A DNA stretch of 11,500 bases from an uncultured Lachnospiraceae bacterium. Lineage in GTDB: Bacteria; Bacillota; Clostridia; Lachnospirales; Lachnospiraceae. Within the stretch, counting starts at the first letter, position 1. Every line of letters starts with the position of its first letter. The stretch lies in NCBI GenBank assembly GCA_910586715.1, contig CAJUJG010000072.1, forward strand, positions 1 through 11,500, given 5' to 3'. Position numbers and translations under genes: made by a program. The notes below the pieces were generated by a model. That model worked only from the letters and a program-made list of their open reading frames with translations. It did no database searches and had not been told where the DNA came from. Shown in pieces: positions 1 through 6,194 of the stretch.

Positions 1-69
1 TATGACAACGAGAACAGCTACACATCTCAGATGGTAAGAACAATTAAGTATTTCTCTGAATTAGCGTAA
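1..69 (+). CDS. gap: Glyceraldehyde-3-phosphate dehydrogenase, C-terminal end (partial)
   Basis: Only the last 22 codons are in the window, open at the left edge and ending in TAA at 67-69. The peptide begins YDNENSYTSQMVRTIKYF and ends SELA. It matches the very conserved GAPDH C-terminal helix (usual form WYDNE.SY..Q.VRT..Y). GAPDH is the cytosolic NAD-dependent enzyme converting glyceraldehyde 3-phosphate to 1,3-bisphosphoglycerate, the substrate of the PGK encoded next. The gene is followed by extra copies of its own 3' end and then by a strong terminator, so it is probably transcribed apart from pgk or only partly read through into it. Identification is firm despite the short fragment; nothing can be said about the missing N-terminal part. 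Confidence 0.92.
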   Translation, partial: YDNENSYTSQMVRTIKYFSELA

Positions 70-167
70 GGCATTGAATTGTTCTCGAACAATTAAGTAC
101 TTCTCAGAGTTGGCATAAGGCATTGGATTGTTCTCGAACAATTAAGTACTTCTCAGAGTTGGCGTAA
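39..167 (+). repeat. 49-bp tandem repeat of the gap 3' end (about 2.6 copies)
   Basis: Units start at 39, 88 and 137. The first two are 49 bp long; the third stops being similar just after its TAA at 165-167. Each unit, read in its own frame, encodes TIKYFSELA then TAA, and the codon before is Arg in all three (AGA in the live gene, CGA in the extra copies). Because 49 is not a multiple of 3 and each unit has a stop, the extra copies are not translated as part of GAPDH. Unit 1 differs from unit 2 at five coding positions and from unit 3 at four, all at third codon positions and synonymous. The 19-bp linkers (69-87, 118-136) differ at one base. At each junction is a dyad, AATTGTTC-TC-GAACAATT at 77-94 and a 7-bp-arm version at 127-142. 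Confidence 0.9.
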
Positions 168-188
168 CGATTTATTAAAAGACCTATC

Positions 189-219
189 AAAGGTCCGGTC
201 TTATGGACCGGACCTTTTT
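189..219 (+). terminator. Rho-independent terminator after gap
   Basis: A perfect 12-bp stem (189-200 with 206-217, core AGGTCCGGTC) with a 5-nt loop (TTATG) runs into TTTTT at 215-219. It closes the gap transcript beyond the repeated 3' ends, about 120 bp before pgk. Confidence 0.92.
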
Positions 220-342
220 AGTGCACACGGGTATTTAAATGAAAGATGTCAGCAGATGACGAACGCCTGGTGCCGCGGGTAGAGGATAAGGGCATTATCC
301 TGTCCGATTATAAAACTTATATCATATATGGAGGAATAAAAA

Positions 343-1566
343 ATGGGATTAAACAAAAAATCAGTTGACGACATCAACGTAAAAGGAAAAAGAGTTTTGG
401 TAAGATGTGACTTTAACGTACCTTTAAAGAACGGCGAGATTACGGACGAGACACGTATCGTAGCAGCGCTTCCCACAATCAATAAGTTAATCAAGGACGG
501 CGGTAAAGTCATTCTCTGCTCACACTTGGGAAAAGTGAAAAACGGACCGAACGAAGGCGAGTCATTGGCGCCTGTTGCAAAGAGACTTTCTGAGAAGCTT
601 GGCAAGGAAGTAAATTTTGTTTCTGATTATAACGTAACAGGCGAGGCAGCAACGGCAGCAGTAGCCGCTATGAACGAAGGTGATGTCGTATTATTGCAGA
701 ACACACGTTTCCGCGGCGCAGACGAGACAAAGAACGGAGCGGAGTTCAGCAAAGAGCTTGCAGATTTGGCAGATTTATATGTATGCGACGCATTCGGTTC
801 TTCCCACAGGGCACACGCTTCTGTTGAGGGCGTAACAAAGTGCATTACGAAAAAGGGCGGCGAGAATGCAGTTGGTTACTTAATGCAGAAGGAAATCGAA
901 TTCTTGGGAAATGCAGTTGAAAATCCGGTAAGACCGTTTGTTGCCATTCTCGGCGGCGCAAAGGTTGCGGATAAGTTAAATGTTATCAACAATCTGCTCG
1001 AGAAGTGCGATACACTGATTATCGGCGGCGGTATGGCATTTACCTTCTTAAAGGCAAAGGGATATGAAATCGGTAATTCATTGGTAGACGAAGAAAAGCT
1101 TGACTACTGTAAGGAAATGATGGCAAAGGCTGAGAAGCTTGGCAAGAAACTTCTTCTCCCGGTTGATACGACAATCGCAGACGGTTTCCCGAATCCGATT
1201 GACGCGGAAATCGAAGTATCTGTAGTGGATGCTGACAAGATTCCTGCCGATAAGGAAGGTCTTGACATCGGCACAAAGACACAGGAGCTTTTTGCAGATG
1301 CAGTGAAGTCTGCAAAGACCGTTGTATGGAACGGACCTATGGGTGTTTTTGAGAACCCAATTCTTGCAAAGGGAACGATTGCAGTTGCAAAAGCATTGGC
1401 AGAGACGCAGGCAACGACGATTATCGGCGGCGGTGATTCCGCAGCGGCAGTTAATCAGCTTGGATTTGCAGATAAGATGAGCCATATTTCAACAGGCGGC
1501 GGTGCATCTTTGGAATTCTTAGAAGGCAAGGAGCTTCCGGGTGTTGTTGCGGCAGATGATAAATAG
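343..1566 (+). CDS. pgk: Phosphoglycerate kinase
   Basis: Cytosolic glycolytic kinase that transfers the phosphate of 1,3-bisphosphoglycerate to ADP, giving ATP and 3-phosphoglycerate. All family landmarks are present: RCDFNVP (residues 21-27), the substrate-binding SHLGK (60-64), RFRG near 122, SSHRAHAS (153-160), the GGAKVADK loop with the catalytic-site lysine (204-211), NGPMGVFE (330-337), the nucleotide-binding GGGDS (362-366) and the closing STGGGASLEFLEGKELPG (383-400). At 407 aa it is about 10 residues longer than the usual 394-397, mostly a C-terminal VVAADDK tail. The start is fixed by GGAGG at 330-334, 8 nt before ATG. The 123-bp leader after the gap terminator contains a 7-bp hairpin (283-289 with 295-301) but no convincing sigma-A promoter. 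It is first in a row with the DUF3592-like gene and tpiA. Confidence 0.98.
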   Translation: MGLNKKSVDDINVKGKRVLVRCDFNVPLKNGEITDETRIVAALPTINKLIKDGGKVILCSHLGKVKNGPNEGESLAPVAKRLSEKLGKEVNFVSDYNVTGEAATAAVAAMNEGDVVLLQNTRFRGADETKNGAEFSKELADLADLYVCDAFGSSHRAHASVEGVTKCITKKGGENAVGYLMQKEIEFLGNAVENPVRPFVAILGGAKVADKLNVINNLLEKCDTLIIGGGMAFTFLKAKGYEIGNSLVDEEKLDYCKEMMAKAEKLGKKLLLPVDTTIADGFPNPIDAEIEVSVVDADKIPADKEGLDIGTKTQELFADAVKSAKTVVWNGPMGVFENPILAKGTIAVAKALAETQATTIIGGGDSAAAVNQLGFADKMSHISTGGGASLEFLEGKELPGVVAADDK

Positions 1567-1583
1567 GCAGCAGGTGACCCGAT

Positions 1584-2129
1584 ATGAGTAATGGGAGGAC
1601 AATCGGCGGAATTATCATGATTGTACTAGGATCGATTCTGACGATGTTAGGGCTCTTGTTTGCGGCATTCTTCTTTTTCTCGGGATATGTGGTAAGTGAC
1701 GAGGAATTGGTAGGTGAAGAGATACAGGAAAAAATGGATCTTTTTAAGCGCAATGCGTTGGAAACGACAGGGGAAATTACGGAAATTGATTACGATGAAG
1801 GTACGACTACGATAGGCTTTCGATCGGATATAGACAATGTTTATTATGAAAAGAAGATCTATACTGTTCTTGGCAAGTATTCGTTGGGGGATCCCATTGA
1901 GGTATATTATAATATTGATGATCCTTCTGACATTATGATTCAGGAGATTTACGACTTGGCAGTAGACACGGTAGGAAGAAGCTTTTTTGTAATCGGAACA
2001 GTGGCAGCCTGTGTCGGATTAGTGGGAGTGATTCTTTTGATTGTCGGAATTGTATTGGTAATCAAGGGAAAGAAGAACAACCAAAGAAACGATATGCCTG
2101 CCGTAAATTATCAAAGCGGTCAATTTTAA
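1584..2129 (+). CDS. DUF3592-like two-TM membrane protein
   Basis: A 181-aa protein with a hydrophobic segment at each end (about 6-35 and 133-161) around a soluble, acidic, beta-rich middle (36-130). The middle contains TTGEITEIDYDEGTT and, after a basic stretch, GDPIEVYYNIDDPSD. This 'convert to a new format, then state that G/D-P-I-E-V-Y-Y-N-P..P' pattern is what I associate with DUF3592 proteins, whose biochemical role is unknown. The C-terminal tail after KGKKNN is probably cytoplasmic. AGGTGA at 1572-1577 supports ATG 1584. It lies only 17 bp after pgk and 29 bp before tpiA on the same strand, so it is very probably co-transcribed with them, an unusual tenant of a glycolytic operon. Nothing in it resembles a metabolic enzyme. 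Family assignment is moderately sure and function is not assigned. Confidence 0.85.
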   Translation: MSNGRTIGGIIMIVLGSILTMLGLLFAAFFFFSGYVVSDEELVGEEIQEKMDLFKRNALETTGEITEIDYDEGTTTIGFRSDIDNVYYEKKIYTVLGKYSLGDPIEVYYNIDDPSDIMIQEIYDLAVDTVGRSFFVIGTVAACVGLVGVILLIVGIVLVIKGKKNNQRNDMPAVNYQSGQF

Positions 2130-2158
2130 GAAAAGCAGAAGAAAGGACATGGTTAAAA

Positions 2159-2908
2159 ATGGCAAGAAGAAAAATAGTGGCCGGCAACTGGAAAATGAAT
2201 ATGACGCCGAGTGAGGCTGTCAAGTTGGTTGCCGAATTAAAGGATTTGGTAAAGTCTGATGATGTGGACGTAGTTTACTGCGTACCTGCGATTGATATTG
2301 TACCTGTAGTAGAGGCGGTAAAAGGCACAAACGTAGAAGTTGGTGCGGAAAATATGTACATTGAGGAGAAAGGCGCTTACACAGGCGAAATTGCTCCAAA
2401 CATGCTGGTTGACGCTGGGGCAAAGTATGTCATCATCGGACATTCCGAGCGCCGTGAGTATTTCAAGGAAGATGATGCGTTCTTAAATAAAAAAGTGGCA
2501 AAGGCATTTGAACATGGTTTGACTCCGATTCTTTGCTGCGGCGAGTCTCTTGAGCAGAGAGAGATGGGTGTTACAATGGATTGGATCAGACTTCAGATTA
2601 AGTCGGATCTCGTAGGAATTACAGCAGATCAGGTGAAAAAGCTTGTGATTGCATACGAGCCGATTTGGGCTATCGGAACAGGAAAGACAGCTACAACAGA
2701 GCAGGCGCAGGAAGTTTGTAAAGGCATTCGCGACTGCATCGCAGAAATGTACGACGAGGCAACAGCAGAAGCAGTGCGCATTCAGTACGGCGGTTCCGTA
2801 AATGCAGGCAATGCTGCAGAGCTGTTTGCACAGCCCGACATTGACGGCGGGCTTGTAGGCGGCGCAAGCCTTAAGGCTGATTTTGGCAAGATCGTGAATT
2901 ACCAATAA
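2159..2908 (+). CDS. tpiA: Triose-phosphate isomerase
   Basis: TIM-barrel enzyme interconverting dihydroxyacetone phosphate and glyceraldehyde 3-phosphate in the cytosol. All catalytic landmarks are present: GNWKMN with Lys12, IIGHSERR with the electrophile His95, AYEPIWAIGTGK with the base Glu167 followed by flexible loop 6, and the phosphate-gripping GGSV (211-214) and GGLVGGASL (230-238). The 249-aa length is typical. AAAGGA at 2142-2147 lies 11 nt before ATG 2159, a slightly long spacing. A second ATG at 2149, in another frame, sits almost on this Shine-Dalgarno and would encode only 21 codons overlapping the tpiA start; it is probably incidental. This is the last gene of the pgk operon, and the gpmI gene that often follows tpi in Clostridia is absent here. 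Confidence 0.98.
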   Translation: MARRKIVAGNWKMNMTPSEAVKLVAELKDLVKSDDVDVVYCVPAIDIVPVVEAVKGTNVEVGAENMYIEEKGAYTGEIAPNMLVDAGAKYVIIGHSERREYFKEDDAFLNKKVAKAFEHGLTPILCCGESLEQREMGVTMDWIRLQIKSDLVGITADQVKKLVIAYEPIWAIGTGKTATTEQAQEVCKGIRDCIAEMYDEATAEAVRIQYGGSVNAGNAAELFAQPDIDGGLVGGASLKADFGKIVNYQ

Positions 2909-2952
2909 TTGTAAAAAAGCAAAAACCGAATAACTCATAAATACGTAAAATA

Positions 2953-2991
2953 AGGGGTATTGAAGGACTTTATTTCTTCAATACCTCTTTT
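2953..2991 (+). terminator. Terminator after tpiA
   Basis: Stem GGTATTGAAG (2956-2965) with CTTCAATACC (2976-2985), extendable by a few pairs outward including a G-T pair, has a 10-nt loop and is followed by TCTTTT. It ends the pgk operon. Confidence 0.88.
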
Positions 2992-3112
2992 GACGCTTTC
3001 AAAGCCGACATGATATTATCCTGAAAATTCTCCTATAAACTACAAATAACAAATATAACCGACAGCTTTCTTATGCCTAATCCCTTATGATAAGATAAGA
3101 AAGGTATGCTAC

Positions 3113-3205
3113 ATGGTCTGTAATAGTACTAGAAGGCGGGAATTTGGCACAGCAGCGAGAGAAGCAGGAAATTCCCCAATGAGGATATGGCAAAACGGCT
3201 GCTGA
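3113..3205 (+). CDS. Doubtful 30-codon ORF or gene remnant in the tpiA/anti-sigma spacer
   Basis: The 2992-3234 spacer has no convincing gene. The best candidate is ATG 3113 to TGA 3203-3205, encoding a basic 30-residue peptide starting MVCNSTRRREFGTAAREAGN, with AAAGG ending at 3104 (8 nt away). From about 3170 another frame stays open (RKFPNEDMAKRLLIALCKN...), running on past 3234 into the antisense of the anti-sigma gene. Two adjacent coding-looking frames could be the frameshifted remains of a longer gene. No family is recognised and no good promoter is visible; CTTATGATAAG (3084-3094) is a small near-palindrome upstream. Treat as a candidate only. Confidence 0.2.
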   Translation: MVCNSTRRREFGTAAREAGNSPMRIWQNGC

Positions 3206-3234
3206 TTGCGCTGTGCAAAAACTGTGCAGTCACA

Positions 3235-4050
3235 TCAAAGAAACAGTCCAACTCGCCCAAGCCTCGTTTTTGCCTTTTCGGCAAGCAGTATCAAAAGTAA
3301 AATAACGATTCCTTCCGCAAATAAAAGCAAAGCGTTATTGCGGATTTTATGAAATACGTCAAGCGTCTCAATGGTTCCTAACATACGAATATAATACAGG
3401 GACATATAAAATCCGATAATTCCAAAGCTACTGCTTATAATAGAAAAATGTGCATTCCGGATATGAAGAACAAGCTCCCTGAGCCATATGATAATCTCCA
3501 CTACCATCACCATCATCAACTGGTTATGAAGAAACGGACCTAAGTCTTCATAATCAATAAAAAACGGGGCACTTAGGTTATTTAACCAGTTATACGTTGA
3601 GAGCTGTAAAATCAGCATAACATACACCGTCAAAAGAATGCTAAGCCCATTGGCAGCGACCGCCTTTATTTTTTTGCCTGTCTGCTTTTGTACATTATCA
3701 AAAAACAGAAGATAATTGCACAACAGCATGACGGCAACAAGGATAAAAAACGGTCTCGTCCGATGTAAATCCCTTGTATATTCCAAAAAGAAAATCCCAG
3801 TCACCAAAAGGAACAAAAAACATATGGCAGATTTTAAATCCGCAAGCCTGCGTATTTTTTTCATATAATCCAAGCTGTCCGCCTCATGCATAACGTGGAA
3901 ATCCGGTTTTTCCAACCGGCACTTGAAATCCCTGCATTCCGCACATTCTGCAAGATGCTCTTCAGTCAGCCTTACCGAGTCTTGCGAAGCAATTCCGTCG
4001 ATGCAGGAAGGCAGCAGGTCGCGTATCACATTGCATGAAATATTACTCAT
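3235..4050 (-). CDS. Zinc-finger (zf-HC2) multi-TM anti-sigma factor
   Basis: A 271-aa membrane protein that probably holds the sigma factor encoded just upstream inactive until a signal arrives. The N-terminal cytoplasmic domain has the form SCNVIRDLLPSCIDG followed by EEHLAECAEC. This is the His-x3-Cys-x2-Cys motif (H32, C36, C39) with an upstream Cys6, typical of ZAS/zf-HC2 anti-sigma domains. Beyond about residue 70 come roughly six hydrophobic segments (about 75-95, 98-117, 132-152, 175-193, 203-222, 238-258), more than the single TM of classical anti-sigmas. Its ATG overlaps the sigma stop codon by 8 bases (ATGAGTAA), so translation is probably coupled and the two proteins made in proportion. 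Cognate pairing is inferred from this overlap and the motif. The signal sensed is unknown. Confidence 0.85.
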   Translation of the reverse strand: MSNISCNVIRDLLPSCIDGIASQDSVRLTEEHLAECAECRDFKCRLEKPDFHVMHEADSLDYMKKIRRLADLKSAICFLFLLVTGIFFLEYTRDLHRTRPFFILVAVMLLCNYLLFFDNVQKQTGKKIKAVAANGLSILLTVYVMLILQLSTYNWLNNLSAPFFIDYEDLGPFLHNQLMMVMVVEIIIWLRELVLHIRNAHFSIISSSFGIIGFYMSLYYIRMLGTIETLDVFHKIRNNALLLFAEGIVILLLILLAEKAKTRLGRVGLFL

Positions 4051-4522
4051 TTTTTATCAATCCTTTCATTATTTTTTCTTTTCCCCGAAAATAAGTTACT
4101 CTTGCCCAGTTTTCGCTCTTTCCCAAAATCTCACCGATTTCCCGGAACGTAAGCTCGCTCGACATTTTGATGTAGAGGACTTCCCGCATCTGCTCCGGCA
4201 GACCATGAAGCTCTTTTAAAACCTGAATAAGCTCGTACTTTGCAAAAATTTGCGTTTCCGTATCCATACAAAGCGCAACGTCTTCATCCGGACTGTTTGG
4301 CTCTTCATGCTTATGCTTCTCTAAATATTGATACCACAAATGTTTTGCAATCTGACAAAGCCATACGGACAGTTTACATGTCCCGTCAAAACGCTCCATT
4401 GACTGATAGGCACGAAGGAAGGTTTCCTGTGTCAGATCTTCTGCGATATGCGGGTTATGGCAGAGTGACAGCAGAAAATAATAAATTGTCTTGGCATGTT
4501 CATCATATATTTTTTCATCCAT
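4043..4522 (-). CDS. ECF-type RNA polymerase sigma factor
   Basis: A 159-aa sigma-70 family protein of the extracytoplasmic-function type, containing only regions 2 and 4. Region 2 spans about residues 8-75 with the core-binding and -10 recognition stretch AEDLTQETFLRAY (27-39). After an acidic linker, region 4 (about 97-155) carries the helix-turn-helix LTFREIGEILGKSENWARV that reads the -35 element. Start choice is uncertain. ATG 4534 gives four more residues (MRIC) but sits 2 nt from the strong AAAGGAGG (4537-4544), too close. ATG 4522 has GAGG 6 nt upstream plus the strong site 14 nt upstream and begins MDEKIYDEHA, so I prefer it. The open frame extends to an ATG at 4615, but those codons have no coding character. 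The gene overlaps the anti-sigma gene. A candidate autoregulatory promoter lies just upstream. Confidence 0.9.
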   Translation of the reverse strand: MDEKIYDEHAKTIYYFLLSLCHNPHIAEDLTQETFLRAYQSMERFDGTCKLSVWLCQIAKHLWYQYLEKHKHEEPNSPDEDVALCMDTETQIFAKYELIQVLKELHGLPEQMREVLYIKMSSELTFREIGEILGKSENWARVTYFRGKEKIMKGLIKNE

Positions 4523-4553
4523 GCAAATCCTCATGACCTCCTTTCGTGAATAT

Positions 4554-4579
4554 ATCGGTTTCAGTGCAGTTTCGTTACA
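4554..4579 (-). promoter_or_regulatory. Candidate ECF (self-recognised) promoter of the sigma gene
   Basis: On the minus strand TGTAAC (4579-4574) is followed after exactly 16 nt by CGAT (4557-4554). ECF promoters of the Bacillus SigW/M/X type have TGAAAC or TGTAAC at -35 and CGTA/CGTC-like at -10 with about 16-17 nt between. A start near 4547 would leave a very short leader before the Shine-Dalgarno. No good sigma-A -35 is seen for the alternative TATATT -10. This is motif reading only. Confidence 0.4.
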
Positions 4580-4591
4580 GAAAAAATAAAA

Positions 4592-4672
4592 AATGGAAAA
4601 ACACCTCAGCCACAAACGAATATTCGACCAAAACTTTGATCAAAACATCCTTTTAGACCGAGGTGTTCCATT
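4592..4672 (-). terminator. Long-loop terminator with nested palindromes
   Basis: Read on the minus strand after the lipoprotein gene, AATGGA-ACACCTC (4672-4660) pairs with GAGGTGT...TCCATT (4607-4592, with a 3-nt bulge), then T-rich tracts follow (TTTTTTATTTTTT). The 52-nt interior holds two perfect palindromes, TTTGATCAAA (4635-4644) and CGAATATTCG (4618-4627). It probably terminates the DUF1266 gene before the sigma gene, although the loop is far longer than usual. Confidence 0.6.
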
Positions 4673-4678
4673 ATAGGA

Positions 4679-6010
4679 CTACCATTCTTTTGTAAGGTCT
4701 ATATTCCAATTCACCGAGTAAGGTCCGTTTGCCTGTGCCTCCATATCACTCACCAGCTTGACACGTTCGCCTGCGCTGCTATCTGCGTCGTCCAGCGATT
4801 CCTCCGCCCAGTAGGAATAACCATAGAGGTAACTTTTGTTAAAGTCCTCCCATGAGTCATAAAGCTCCTGCGCTTTTGTGGCTGATTCCAGCATTTTGTC
4901 CATTGCCTCCTCATAGGTGCAGTAGCCGGACGCATAGCCAAATCCCAAAATAGTTCCGACACGGCTCAAATCCCATGCGGCAATAGCGCTGTCTCCATAA
5001 GCCTCCCATGCGTCATAAGCTGCCAACAGGCTGATATAGGTCCCGCCATCAAGGTTCTGCTCTTTGAGCGCGGCGTCAAATGCATCGCGCTGCATATCTT
5101 CATTTACATCAAATTCCGCAAGGAAATCCAAGGCGTCCTGATTATGCCCTTCCGCCATCAGCCAGTCCGCCATTTCCATCAGGTCGTCCGCATTTTCCAC
5201 ACCCCAGCTTTCCGACAGGCTGCTGCGCGCCTGTGAAGCGATTACCTCAAGCTGATCCTTTGTAGCGCCAGAGTCCTCCATCGCCTTAAAAGTTTCCATA
5301 ACACTTGCGCCGTTCACGGAATCCAAAACCGCTGTCATACCGCTGATAAAGTCCTTTGTTCCCGCCGCCACAGATGCTCCCTCTAAAAGCTCCAGTGCAA
5401 GAATTTGTCTCGCTTCCTCAATGTCATCATCATTTCCGACAAGAACCACCATATAGTAACTGTCTGCCGTTTCCGCAAAATAGCCGTATGCCTGTCCGCT
5501 GCTTATACCGCTTATTGCCACGCCTTCCCACGCAAGGCAACGTTCAGCGCCTTCAAGGGAAGGCGCGTCTGTATCTTCCCAGCTCACCGTTACACCGGAA
5601 CCCTTTAAGGTCATGTCCGTTATATATTCCGCAAAATCATCCAGGCTTTCAATATCGTCCGGATTTCCCGGAATACTGGATTTGCCGCTTCTTAGGGAAA
5701 CGCCGGAAAAACCTTTGCGCTCAGAGCCGCCGTCCAATCCCATCATGGCGCCGCCTGCTGGAAGCTGCATGTCTGTCTGCGTAAGCGCCTCAAGCAAAAT
5801 GACCTTGTAGGTGCCGTCCGAGGAAACATATTCCTGAGAAGCCGGAAGATTTTCGGGCTCCTGTGCCTGCTCCTGAACGCTTTCCTTTTCTGTAGACGTT
5901 CCGGTTGTCGTGTTATCAGAGGTAACTCCCGCCGTTTCTTTGGAAGTTCCGCAGGCTGTGAGCGTAAGCCCGATAGCCGCCGTTAATAACAAAATGTGCC
6001 GCTTTTTCAT
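4679..6010 (-). CDS. DUF1266-domain lipoprotein
   Basis: A 443-aa predicted lipoprotein. After a basic start (MKKRH) and a hydrophobic core, the lipobox LTAC puts the lipidated cysteine at residue 20, followed by a Thr/Ser/Glu-rich linker to about 58, so it should be anchored outside the membrane. Residues about 60-215 form an N-terminal domain I do not recognise. The C-terminal half matches DUF1266, with WGVENADDLMEMADWLMAEGH (about 268-288), AWDLSRVGTILGFGYASGY (345-363) and YDSWEDFNKSYLYGYSYW (384-401). The conserved W-D-L-S-R, G-Y and late Trp residues are all there. DUF1266 function is unknown. An in-frame ATG at 6019 would add three residues, but AAGGAG (6026-6021) is 1 nt from it and 10 nt from ATG 6010, so 6010 is preferred. 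It is transcribed alone, from a promoter at 6087-6115. Confidence 0.88.
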   Translation of the reverse strand: MKKRHILLLTAAIGLTLTACGTSKETAGVTSDNTTTGTSTEKESVQEQAQEPENLPASQEYVSSDGTYKVILLEALTQTDMQLPAGGAMMGLDGGSERKGFSGVSLRSGKSSIPGNPDDIESLDDFAEYITDMTLKGSGVTVSWEDTDAPSLEGAERCLAWEGVAISGISSGQAYGYFAETADSYYMVVLVGNDDDIEEARQILALELLEGASVAAGTKDFISGMTAVLDSVNGASVMETFKAMEDSGATKDQLEVIASQARSSLSESWGVENADDLMEMADWLMAEGHNQDALDFLAEFDVNEDMQRDAFDAALKEQNLDGGTYISLLAAYDAWEAYGDSAIAAWDLSRVGTILGFGYASGYCTYEEAMDKMLESATKAQELYDSWEDFNKSYLYGYSYWAEESLDDADSSAGERVKLVSDMEAQANGPYSVNWNIDLTKEW

Positions 6011-6086
6011 TGATTTCATTCTCCTTTTTTTAACATTTCATATCATCTGCCAAGCCATACTTCAAACTGTCATCTGTCGGTTTATA

Positions 6087-6115
6087 ATTATAGCACCTTG
6101 TTGCTTGCATTTCCA
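6087..6115 (-). promoter_or_regulatory. Extended -10 promoter for the DUF1266 lipoprotein gene
   Basis: On the minus strand TGGAAA (6115-6110, four of six matches to TTGACA) is followed after 17 nt by a perfect TATAAT (6092-6087) with the extended element TG one base upstream. The predicted start is near 6080, giving a leader of about 70 nt. Confidence 0.7.
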
Positions 6116-6194
6116 TAACAATTTCAAATCTAAAGTTTTAAATAAAAAAATGAAATGACCAAGCGAAAAAAATGAAATATCGAAAGAAGGAACT

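Noticed and set aside
220..342. Separate sigma-A promoter for pgk
   Set aside because: AT-rich -10-like words (TATAAA at 309-314) exist but no matching -35; cannot be supported, although the upstream terminator implies some promoter or read-through.
4535..4615. Longer sigma factor start at ATG 4615
   Set aside because: No ribosome site, overlaps the terminator-like repeat and the candidate promoter, and the residues do not belong to sigma region 2.
5080..5810. Several plus-strand ORFs opposite the DUF1266 gene
   Set aside because: Pro/Ser-rich shadow translations with no Shine-Dalgarno, on the antisense of a clearly coding gene.
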